Assembly: GCA_003567005.1 (NCBI GenBank)
Contig: PXBF01000013.1
Span: 1 to 32,072, forward strand
DNA: 32,072 bases
Origin: PVC group bacterium
Lineage (GTDB): Bacteria; Verrucomicrobiota; Kiritimatiellia; UBA8416
Direction: 5' to 3'
The notes under the pieces were generated by a model, which saw only the letters and a list, made by a program, of their open reading frames with translations, was not told where the DNA came from and did not search any database. Numbering within the stretch: the stretch's first letter is position 1; every line of letters starts with the position of its first letter. This document shows positions 1 to 6,831 of the stretch, one piece after another. The translations under genes were made by a program, and so were the position numbers.

Positions 1-42
1 AGCGCGCTGGGTGGTACACCACGTCGCTTCGCTCCCCCCAAA

Positions 43-118
43 GCGGTAAGTTCGCTTCGCTCGTTACCGCACTCCATATGGTCGAGGGAGGATATGGTGC
101 GGCGATAAAAATCGCCGC
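43..118. repeat. Intergenic region with two stem-loops
   Basis: The left edge (1-206) has no convincing gene. It holds an inverted repeat GCGGTAA/TTACCGC (43-49 with 64-70) and a perfect 8-bp stem GCGGCGAT/ATCGCCGC (99-106 with 111-118) with an AAAA loop. The second hairpin lies about 90 bases beyond the stop codon of the minus-strand gene, but on that strand it lacks a clear U-run, so it is at best a weak terminator. The motif TCGCTTCGCTC recurs at about 24-34 and 52-62, which suggests repeated intergenic sequence. Confidence 0.4.
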
Positions 119-162
119 TTTAGGTTGGCACGGAGTGCCGGGGGTGGCGGAGGTCGCGCGTT

Positions 163-197
163 GGTCTGTGGTCTGTGGTCTGTAGTCTGCGGTCTGA
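163..197. repeat. Short tandem repeat, five 7-base units
   Basis: Five consecutive units resembling GGTCTGT (163-169, 170-176, 177-183, then the degenerate AGTCTGC and GGTCTGA) end ten bases before the stop codon of the minus-strand DUF6807 gene. The first three units are identical. This looks like a slippage-prone simple repeat; no function is evident. Confidence 0.75.
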
Positions 198-206
198 ACA
201 ATGAAG

Positions 207-1220
207 TTACTGGCTCGTAACCCATGTGTTGTGGTCATCTTGTGCGCGTTGGCGAATAGGTTCATTGTCGCCTTTTTCTGCCCGTTCATCAAAGATGAAG
301 CGGCCCGCCACCACGCGTGTTTCGCCAGCCTTTAGCGCATCTGTGAAGAAAAATCCGAACCGCCCATAATCGCGCCATGATAATTCCGTGGCGTGGTTGA
401 CCGGGTGATTGAGTTGCGTGACGCTATACCATTGTTCATGCAGGGGAAAGCGGAAGTTTACCCACTGTAAGCTGTCGGAGACAATACGTCCATTACCGGC
501 AGGAAGGTCTGCAGGGGACCAGAGATACTGTGTTTGACGCCTGACGCTGTCTACGTCTGCATCTGCCCGAAAATGTAAACCAGCATGTTGCAGGTCACCA
601 CCGAGGCGCAGATCGCGCGCTGCTACAAGCTCGGAGTGCTGGTCGATCCACGTACGACCCTCTTCTCGGGCAATGTGAAAGCGGCGACGCTCCGTAAGGA
701 GTAAACCGTCCTGGTCGTCATCCCGTTGCCGTGAAATCCAATGGATGGTTACATCAAGCTGAGCCCCTGTTTCGCTGGATTCTGCCGCATTGATCGAGGC
801 TAATGTCATAGATTCACCACTTCTCAAGTGCCAGAGGTCATCACGGCCGAGATTTGAATCCAAGTGGTTCCATCCGATGAAGATGCCGCGGTGATGCGGG
901 AAGCGGCCGCGTGTGTCGCCATCTGGCGAGATGCCCGGATTGGATATCCGACGTCCATCGTTATCATACACAGCCAGATATGGTTTCAGTTGGCCTTCGC
1001 CATAGATCAAGGCCGCAACGCGCGTTTCACCTTGTTTGACTTCGATCACACGGCCAGGACCATCATCATGTTCGCGGTCTTCAACGGACCATTCTTGCGA
1101 TGTGTTCGGGATACCTTTACCGAGCATCGTTTCGGCTGGCGGTACCGTCTGCGGAGTGGAATCTGCATGTACCTGTATGGCAAAAAGAGCGATAACGAGT
1201 GATGACGCGATGTGTTTCAT
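207..1220 (-). CDS. DUF6807 (PmoA-like) exported protein
   Basis: Encodes about 337 residues. The start at 1220 is chosen because an AAGGA-type ribosome binding site lies just upstream (GAAAGGAAACC then ATG) and the product opens with a signal peptide, MKHIASSLVIALFAIQVHA; a longer reading adds 13 unlikely residues. The mature part contains FPHHRGIFIGW (HH at about 109-110), a hallmark of the DUF6807 family often annotated methane oxygenase PmoA, plus further histidines in LGGDLQHAGLHFRA and a C-terminal WRDYGRFGFFF stretch. Despite the PmoA label, the family is not a proven methane enzyme; in PVC bacteria it commonly sits with Gfo/Idh/MocA, ThuA and sulfatase genes in sugar-related loci, as here. 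It is divergent from the ThuA gene. An exported role in carbohydrate metabolism is inferred; the reaction is unknown. Confidence 0.85.
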   Translation of the reverse strand: MKHIASSLVIALFAIQVHADSTPQTVPPAETMLGKGIPNTSQEWSVEDREHDDGPGRVIEVKQGETRVAALIYGEGQLKPYLAVYDNDGRRISNPGISPDGDTRGRFPHHRGIFIGWNHLDSNLGRDDLWHLRSGESMTLASINAAESSETGAQLDVTIHWISRQRDDDQDGLLLTERRRFHIAREEGRTWIDQHSELVAARDLRLGGDLQHAGLHFRADADVDSVRRQTQYLWSPADLPAGNGRIVSDSLQWVNFRFPLHEQWYSVTQLNHPVNHATELSWRDYGRFGFFFTDALKAGETRVVAGRFIFDERAEKGDNEPIRQRAQDDHNTWVTSQ

Positions 1221-1249
1221 GGTTTCCTTTCTTCTGGTTTGTCCCTTAT

Positions 1250-1278
1250 GTTGTATCATGCCAGCCTGCGCGCAACAA
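1250..1278 (-). promoter_or_regulatory. Putative sigma70 promoter for the DUF6807 gene
   Basis: On the minus strand, TTGTTG (1278-1273) and TACAAC (1255-1250) are separated by 17 bases. The -10 element is weak. The position, about 30 bases before the start codon at 1220, is plausible. It mirrors the divergent promoter for the ThuA gene, which has the same TTGTTG hexamer. Confidence 0.4.
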
Positions 1279-1309
1279 GGGTTTGTGATGCCGATTTGCG
1301 CTTCGCCTC

Positions 1310-1338
1310 TTGTTGGTGTTACAGATGTTTGATATAAG
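1310..1338 (+). promoter_or_regulatory. Putative sigma70 promoter for the ThuA-domain gene
   Basis: TTGTTG (1310-1315), a 17-base spacer and TATAAG (1333-1338) precede the ThuA start codon at 1387 by about 48 bases. The hexamers and spacing fit a housekeeping promoter. Confidence 0.5.
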
Positions 1339-1386
1339 CACGGGTAGTAGATGATTCAGTACAACGAGCAGCATAGGAGGACGAGC

Positions 1387-2142
1387 ATGAAGACGTTGAT
1401 CGTACCAATGTTAATGGGATTCGCGATTGTCTCGACGGCAGTGGCAGAGAGCGCAAGTATGCATCTGCTGGTTTTTTCCCATACGGCCGGGTTCAATCAC
1501 AGGCAGGCAATCCGCGCGGGGTTAGAAGTCTTGGAGGAAATAGCGCGTGAGGAGGAATGGAAGATGACAGCTTCCGTAGATCCGAATGATTTTACAGCGG
1601 ACAATCTTGCACAGTACGATGTTGTTTTGTTTAACAATACCACGCAAAACGTTCTGCCCGAACCGGAGCAGCGTGCTGCATTCAAGGCATTCATTCGTGG
1701 TGGGGGCGGGTTCGTAGGCGTTCATGCGGCAAGCGATACACTCTATGATTGGGAATGGTATGGCAAGTTGATCGGTGCCTATTTTCGTAATCATCCGCGG
1801 GGGATGCAGACTGCTCGTGTTATTGTAGAAGATCCGGAACATCCCACCATGCAGGGATTAGGAGACACCTTTTCTTTCCATGATGAATGGTATTGGTTCC
1901 GGTCCAATCCGCGTGAGAATGATGTACATGTTTTGGCAAGGCTTGATCGCTCTTCGCATGAAGTTCTGGCTAATCATGCTAGCGGTAATCCGGAAGCAGA
2001 CCATCCAATCATATGGTGTCATGAATACGATGGTGGCAGGGTCTGGTATACGGCATTAGGGCACAACGCCAATTCGGTGACCGACGAACGCTTTGTGCGT
2101 ATGTTGCGCGCCGGTATTCTCTGGGCTGCTGGAAAAGAATGA
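1387..2142 (+). CDS. ThuA-domain protein, exported
   Basis: About 251 residues. The start at 1387 is supported by a strong AGGAGG ribosome binding site six bases upstream and by the signal peptide it gives (MKTLIVPMLMGFAIVSTAVA). The rest is one ThuA-like domain (glutamine-amidotransferase-like fold): LLVFSHTAGFNH near the start, then YDVVLFNNTT, GGGGFVGVHAASDT, HPRGMQTARV, FHDEWYWF and VWYTALGHN, in the family's usual order. ThuA was named from trehalose utilisation in rhizobia. In PVC and Bacteroidetes genomes such proteins accompany DUF6807 and Gfo/Idh/MocA genes, and the DUF6807 gene is its divergent partner here. The substrate is unknown; a role in processing an oxidised or modified sugar is inference. 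Confidence 0.88.
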   Translation: MKTLIVPMLMGFAIVSTAVAESASMHLLVFSHTAGFNHRQAIRAGLEVLEEIAREEEWKMTASVDPNDFTADNLAQYDVVLFNNTTQNVLPEPEQRAAFKAFIRGGGGFVGVHAASDTLYDWEWYGKLIGAYFRNHPRGMQTARVIVEDPEHPTMQGLGDTFSFHDEWYWFRSNPRENDVHVLARLDRSSHEVLANHASGNPEADHPIIWCHEYDGGRVWYTALGHNANSVTDERFVRMLRAGILWAAGKE

Positions 2143-2529
2143 TGATGCAGGCATGCGGTTACCGCCCCCAAGTGCCGTTACTAGAAAAACAGAGGAATAT
2201 CCACTGACATAATGTCTTGTTGGAGCCCCTTGAGCATAATGCAAACGGCATCACCCGATTCAATTGAGGTTACTATACAGGAAGGATGATGTTCGGCCCC
2301 TTAGGTCGACAATCATCTTTTGCATATGATGGGACAAGGAAAAATGATTGTTTCGCGAAAGCGAGCTCGCTGGCAATACATGGACGAAAATGGCCCGGAG
2401 CAAGTCTGAAACCAGATCCTTATGGTATGGGGTGAATCATGGCACGTACGTACACGCATTTGGCGTTATGGCTGCTTCGATCATCTGCGGATGGCGTGAA
2501 AATGTAATGAATTTTACCGTAAAATGCAA

Positions 2530-2559
2530 TTGTCAGTTTTCAAATGATTCTACTATAGT
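2530..2559 (+). promoter_or_regulatory. Sigma70-like promoter, copy 1 of a three-copy set
   Basis: TTGTCA (2530-2535), 18 bases, TATAGT (2554-2559). The -35 lies inside GCAATTGT and is preceded by a CCG-AAAA-like stretch. The same arrangement (GCAATTGT, 18-base spacer, TACAGT) recurs at 26527-26556 and 31864-31893, in front of a second DUF6288 gene and an interrupted third gene. Confidence 0.65.
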
Positions 2560-2565
2560 AGAGCA

Positions 2566-2597
2566 TGCAACCGTTGTAATCAATGCAAGCGGTTACA
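2566..2597 (+). promoter_or_regulatory. Tandem LacI-family operators
   Basis: TGCAAGCGGTTACA (2584-2597) matches the LacI/GalR-family consensus TGnAAnCGnTTnCA at every defined position. A degenerate copy, TGCAACCGTTGTAA (2566-2579), lies 18 bases upstream and matches 8 of 10 defined positions. Both sit just downstream of the -10 element at 2554-2559, where a bound repressor would block transcription. No LacI-type DNA-binding protein is encoded in the window. Confidence 0.6.
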
Positions 2598-2739
2598 ACA
2601 GCCACAGCTTCTATCATGGGGGCAAGGCTCGTGAACTTGATCGCCCTGCGGGTGACCGACGGATGAAGACGAGGAAATATATTGTAATAACTGTTGAGTG
2701 ATAGAAAAACAGCAACAGGGAAACAAGGAGTATGGAAGT

Positions 2740-5700
2740 ATGACCACGCGCAAAGGAAATCGATTCGTTTTGAGCTTTCTCTTGATGTTCGGGTTTGCTG
2801 CATGCCTGTCGGCAGCAGATCTGACCCTCAACCGCTATTTTAGCGATAACATGGTGCTACAGCGCGACAAGCCGCTGACCATTCGTGGTAGCGCTGCCCA
2901 GGGCGCTGAAGTCACGATTGCATTCTCGGGGCAGACAAAGTCGGCCACAGCCGATGCCGATGGCATGTGGTCCGTAACGCTCGCCCCGATATCCGCAAAT
3001 GCGGAAGGGCAGACGTTGACCGTCTCGGCCTCTGACTCGCAACCCGTGTCTCGAAACAACATTGTCGTGGGGGATGTGTTCCTGCACGCGCGGCAGACAT
3101 CCATTGATATATCACTGGGAAGAAATGAGCAAGGCCAGCAGGTCGTTGCCGCGATGCAGCCGAATCCGATGCTCCGGACGATTTTCATCAAGACGATCCC
3201 GTCGGCGGAGCCGCTGCATGATTTGGCGCAGGAAGCGACGACGGGATGGACTGTTGTCGACAGCGAATCTGCGCTGCAGATGACCGATTCAGCTTTCTAT
3301 CTGGGCCGTGACCTAGTCCAGAAAGCAGATGTTCCCATCGGTATAATTGATATGAATCTAGGCTATGCCTTCCCCAATAGCTGGCTGAGTCGCGAGGAGC
3401 TTCTTGTGACGGGTAGGTATCCCGAGGATGAAAGGGTGGCTAGATTTGCCACGCGTTTTGAAACAATGCTGGAGGCGGAGCGCAAAGGGGAACCGCTTGG
3501 ACGGCAAGAGGTGATTCCCGAGAATACCCTGCAGCATCCTCTGTATCCTGCCGCCGGTTATAACGGTACCCTGCATCCGCTCGCGGGCACTGCACTCAAG
3601 GCCGCTGTCGTGCAACTCGGGAATAACTACCCCTATATGTTCTACCAGCAGCTTCTGGAAAGCGACAACCCTTCTGACTATGACGAACTGGATCGTGTCT
3701 ACGAAGATACCTACAATCTGCGGAAGGATGGCTTTCGGATGGAAGATTCGGTCGTTCCTCGCATTACGCGGGAATGGCGCAGGGTTCTGGGAAATGCGGA
3801 GCTTCCGTTTGGTCTGATCGTCCCGCCTGCATCCGAATTGCATACGTTTGCGTTGCACCATCGTGAAATGCGCGAACTGCAGCGTTTGGTTGCCGAGGAC
3901 AATGAAAACGTGGGTATCATCCTGCCAGGGATGGCACATATCCCGTTCAGCGCGCAGCCTGAAGATGGGGCATTATTGGGTAAACGCAGTCTGAGCTGGA
4001 TTGCGGGGGGCGTCTATGAAAAACCGGATATGCCCGCCACAGGTCCTGCATTCGACCGCTTTGAAGCCTATTACGATGAGGCAACGATCTATTTCCAACC
4101 CGGCACAGCCAACGGACTGCAAGCCGAGGGCAATGCGTTGGACTATTTCGAGGTCGCCGATGTGGAAGGCGAATACGCACCGGCTGAAGCGGAGATTGAT
4201 GGCGAGACGATTCGTTTGCACAGTGACAGCGTGACACGTATCGCAAGGGTTCGTTACAACTGGAAAAAGCAGCCGAACCAAGGCCTGGTAAACGCTGTGG
4301 GCTTACCGGCAATTCCCTTTCGCAGCGAGAGACCCGGATATCAATGGTTCTTCAGGAATGAAGAAGACGACTTGCCGGAAGAATACTTTACGCCGGCGAA
4401 CGAGTGGCAGAAGAATGATGTGACCTTGATCAATGTTGCTTTACGCCACCATGGCTACGATAACTTCTCCGGGATGATCGGGCCCGCCGGCATCCGTGTT
4501 GGCCCGTTCGGTCCCAATATGGGGGTAGGGGAGATTGTGGATGGCTCACCTGCTGACGGCAAGCTCTTCGCAGGAGACGTTATCTACAGTGCCAACGGTA
4601 CGATGCTGGGAGATGAGCCTTGGATTGTGATGGCCAATGCCATTACAGAGAGCGAAACACGCCAAGGCAAAGGGAAGCTGCTGCTTGGCGTTCGCCGCGG
4701 GACTGAGAATATCGATGTCGAGCTGACGCTCCCCGTGATGGGAACGTACAGCTCTACATCCCCCTATAATTGTCCTAAAACCGAGCGGATCTTGGAAAAT
4801 TTGGAGGAATGGATCACCTCGGGCGCTGCCCAGAAGGACCGTAGACCCGACTTCTTGGGAACCGATACGCTATTCCTGCTTGCAACAGGAAACCCGGAAT
4901 TGCTCGGGTATGCTCGTCGGGTTATCTACAATAAGATGGCGCGGACGGAGATTGTAGAGGATATCGATCCGAGAAGGGGCCCCCGGGCATGGTTTCCGGC
5001 TTGGGACTCGTTGTTATTAGGCGAATATTATATGGCGACGGGAGACCGGAATGTGCTCCCGTACTTGAAATATCACCTTGATGTGCTAGCCGCTATGCAG
5101 CATCGGCTTGGCTCCTGGCGGCATAACTATCCCGGGAACACCGGTTACGGCTTGATGCCGGCGCTGGGACTGGCTGGAACGATCGGCTTCCACTTGGCTG
5201 ACGCTGCCGGGCTCGATATCAACCAGGAAGCCTATCGCAAGGCCGTCAACTACCATCATGATGGCTCTGGTGAAATGGGCCGAATCATTTATGGTGTGGG
5301 TGCGGGTAATCGACCGGCTCCGGCCGAATTTAAGCCGGAACAAATCCAGAATGGCCTTATGTCAACAGGTAACGGCGCTTTGGGAGCTGCGGCTGTTCTT
5401 TTCGAACTAGAGGGAAAAACCAAGGCAGCACATCTTTGCTCCTTTATCAGTGCCCATTCCTGGAACACGACCTTCCCCGGCCACGGGGGTAACTTCTGGA
5501 ACAACTTCTGGACACCGCTTGGGGCCAGGGTGCATGGACAGGATACTTTTATCCACTTCTGGGAAAATTATCGCTGGTATCGCGAATTGGGCAGGACGCA
5601 TGATGGTACATTCAATTTTGATAACTTCAAAGGGTGTGCCGGCTTTGGCATTCCGCTCTTGGTGCCGCGCCAACGGCTCCAGATTGTGGGGGCCCCGCCG

Positions 5701-6639
5701 TCGCCATTTGCTGCCAACGCGCCGGACATGCTGAAACCTGCGCTCGAGGCTTATTGGCAGAAGGACTATGAAGAGGCAGAAAAGCTTGCTCATGAGCTCA
5801 TTGCTAGCGATCGCGTGAGTTCGGATGACATTCCGACTGTTGAATACCTTGCGCGAGCGGCGAAGGAGATGCAACAGAGCATCGAGGCTGATGTGGCGCG
5901 TATGCAGAATCTTGTAGCCGCCGGTGACCTGGCGGAAGCCAAGAGCTTCCTGGCAGGACTAAAAGGTGTCTTACCCGAAGGTGATGCGCGCATTACGGCG
6001 CTCGAGACCATGCTGGCTGATACGACCGCAATCATCCCGCCGGATCCGGAGCCAGAGCCGGAGACGACGGAAGAGGAAACTGAGGAAGTAGTGCCCCGCC
6101 AATGGGTTTGTCTCGTGATGGAGAGTGAAACGGATAGAGCCATGTCAAACAGAGGGGATAGGAGAGGCCCGGTTATCATAGCCGAAGGCCAGCAGCCCAA
6201 CCGTTGGAGACTGGAAGTAATTGAGGGCATGAACCATGCGCCTGAGGGTTGGTATAAGCCGGAATTCGACGATTCGGAATGGCTGGAAACGCTCCTCCCG
6301 ACATCCTGGCGCATGTACCACACCGCTCTTCTGCGTACGCGTTTCCATGTGGAGGATAAGGATCGCTTCGATGGCCTTCGTATGCATTCCTGGATCTTGC
6401 GGCAACAGAATGTGAATATCTATCTGAACGGTGAGCTGATTGCCAAGGTCAGTGGTGCTGGTAATCGAACCAATTTTGAGGCAGAATTCAAATCTTCAGC
6501 CGTGGAGCACCTCAAGAATGGAGAGAACACACTCGCAATTACGGGCCGGCAGAACTGGCGCTGGGGGCATGGGGCCCTGAGAGTCTATAATGGTGGTTTT
6601 GATTTCAAGCTCGATGCGAGATTAAAAGAAGACCACTGA
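2740..6639 (+). CDS. Exported giant: degenerate sialate esterase-like + PDZ/DUF6288
   Basis: About 1299 residues. The start at 2740 follows AAGGAG by nine bases and gives a signal peptide (cleavage near 25). Residues about 27-540 resemble SGNH-type sialate O-acetylesterases: FSDNMVLQRDKPLTIRG at the start, then GDVFLHARQTSI where active members read GDVWLxSGQSNM, and a C-terminal VRYNWKKQPNQ...GLPAIPFRSE. The catalytic Ser is replaced by Thr120 in RQTS, so this module is probably inactive. Residues about 575-670 form a PDZ-like domain ending in the DUF6288 signature PVMGTYSSTSPYNCPKTERI. About 675-1010 is the helical DUF6288 body, 1010-1100 a helical stretch, 1103-1117 an acidic Pro/Glu linker, and 1118-1299 a galactose-binding-like beta-sandwich (NIYLNGELIAKVSG). 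Likely an envelope scaffold or glycan-binding protein; function unknown. Confidence 0.85.
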   Translation: MTTRKGNRFVLSFLLMFGFAACLSAADLTLNRYFSDNMVLQRDKPLTIRGSAAQGAEVTIAFSGQTKSATADADGMWSVTLAPISANAEGQTLTVSASDSQPVSRNNIVVGDVFLHARQTSIDISLGRNEQGQQVVAAMQPNPMLRTIFIKTIPSAEPLHDLAQEATTGWTVVDSESALQMTDSAFYLGRDLVQKADVPIGIIDMNLGYAFPNSWLSREELLVTGRYPEDERVARFATRFETMLEAERKGEPLGRQEVIPENTLQHPLYPAAGYNGTLHPLAGTALKAAVVQLGNNYPYMFYQQLLESDNPSDYDELDRVYEDTYNLRKDGFRMEDSVVPRITREWRRVLGNAELPFGLIVPPASELHTFALHHREMRELQRLVAEDNENVGIILPGMAHIPFSAQPEDGALLGKRSLSWIAGGVYEKPDMPATGPAFDRFEAYYDEATIYFQPGTANGLQAEGNALDYFEVADVEGEYAPAEAEIDGETIRLHSDSVTRIARVRYNWKKQPNQGLVNAVGLPAIPFRSERPGYQWFFRNEEDDLPEEYFTPANEWQKNDVTLINVALRHHGYDNFSGMIGPAGIRVGPFGPNMGVGEIVDGSPADGKLFAGDVIYSANGTMLGDEPWIVMANAITESETRQGKGKLLLGVRRGTENIDVELTLPVMGTYSSTSPYNCPKTERILENLEEWITSGAAQKDRRPDFLGTDTLFLLATGNPELLGYARRVIYNKMARTEIVEDIDPRRGPRAWFPAWDSLLLGEYYMATGDRNVLPYLKYHLDVLAAMQHRLGSWRHNYPGNTGYGLMPALGLAGTIGFHLADAAGLDINQEAYRKAVNYHHDGSGEMGRIIYGVGAGNRPAPAEFKPEQIQNGLMSTGNGALGAAAVLFELEGKTKAAHLCSFISAHSWNTTFPGHGGNFWNNFWTPLGARVHGQDTFIHFWENYRWYRELGRTHDGTFNFDNFKGCAGFGIPLLVPRQRLQIVGAPPSPFAANAPDMLKPALEAYWQKDYEEAEKLAHELIASDRVSSDDIPTVEYLARAAKEMQQSIEADVARMQNLVAAGDLAEAKSFLAGLKGVLPEGDARITALETMLADTTAIIPPDPEPEPETTEEETEEVVPRQWVCLVMESETDRAMSNRGDRRGPVIIAEGQQPNRWRLEVIEGMNHAPEGWYKPEFDDSEWLETLLPTSWRMYHTALLRTRFHVEDKDRFDGLRMHSWILRQQNVNIYLNGELIAKVSGAGNRTNFEAEFKSSAVEHLKNGENTLAITGRQNWRWGHGALRVYNGGFDFKLDARLKEDH

Positions 6640-6687
6640 TGAGACGATGCTTAAGAGTTGTTAATACATAACCTTTGCATTTGGTGC

Positions 6688-6742
6688 CTTGTCTCGCACT
6701 TCGTCGATTTGGACCAAGGTGCGAGACAAGGTGCGAGACAAA
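6688..6742 (+). repeat. Palindromic intergenic repeat, copy 1
   Basis: CTTGTCTCGCAC (6688-6699) pairs perfectly over 12 bases with GTGCGAGACAAG (6719-6730); the 12-base unit GGTGCGAGACAA is then repeated directly (6718-6729, 6730-6741). The loop contains TTGGAC. A second element in opposite orientation lies beyond the GH67 gene (9021-9080). This resembles a REP/BIME-type or miniature mobile element. Confidence 0.75.
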
Positions 6743-6831
6743 GTTAGTCCCATCCTCCCACGGGATGGCTTGGTGAACGTTATTTGGGTTGTGGGTGCAA
6801 TCTGCGTAAGGTAATGATGAGAGGTAACGCG

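Larger units (their letters stand above)
2143..2739. other. Long non-coding control region
   Basis: This 597-base gap holds no convincing gene. It contains two abutting perfect 10-base palindromes (TTTCGCGAAA at 2351-2360 and GCGAGCTCGC at 2361-2370), the palindrome GTACGTAC (2446-2453), a sigma70-like promoter (2530-2559), two LacI-type operator sites (2566-2597) and an AAGGAG ribosome binding site (2725-2730) for the downstream giant gene. The predicted transcript leader is long, roughly 175 bases. Confidence 0.6.

Noticed and set aside
99..121. Intrinsic terminator for the DUF6807 gene
   Set aside because: The stem is perfect, but on the minus strand there is no U-run after it and it lies about 90 bases past the stop, so it is reported only as a stem-loop.
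1..206. CRISPR or structured RNA gene at the left edge
   Set aside because: The repeats are 7 bases long with no spacers, and the hairpins do not match any RNA family I can recognise.
864..1202. Plus-strand open frame opposite the DUF6807 gene
   Set aside because: It is antisense to a well-supported gene and has no recognisable domain or start signal.
2584..2597. Operator for the XylR-type regulator at 30633
   Set aside because: The site has the LacI-family form, whereas that regulator binds DNA through an AraC-type domain; similarity of its sensor domain to LacI does not predict this site.
2348..2701. Plus-strand open frame of 117 codons before the giant fusion gene
   Set aside because: It overlaps the promoter and LacI-type operators, has no clear ribosome binding site, and its product resembles no protein.
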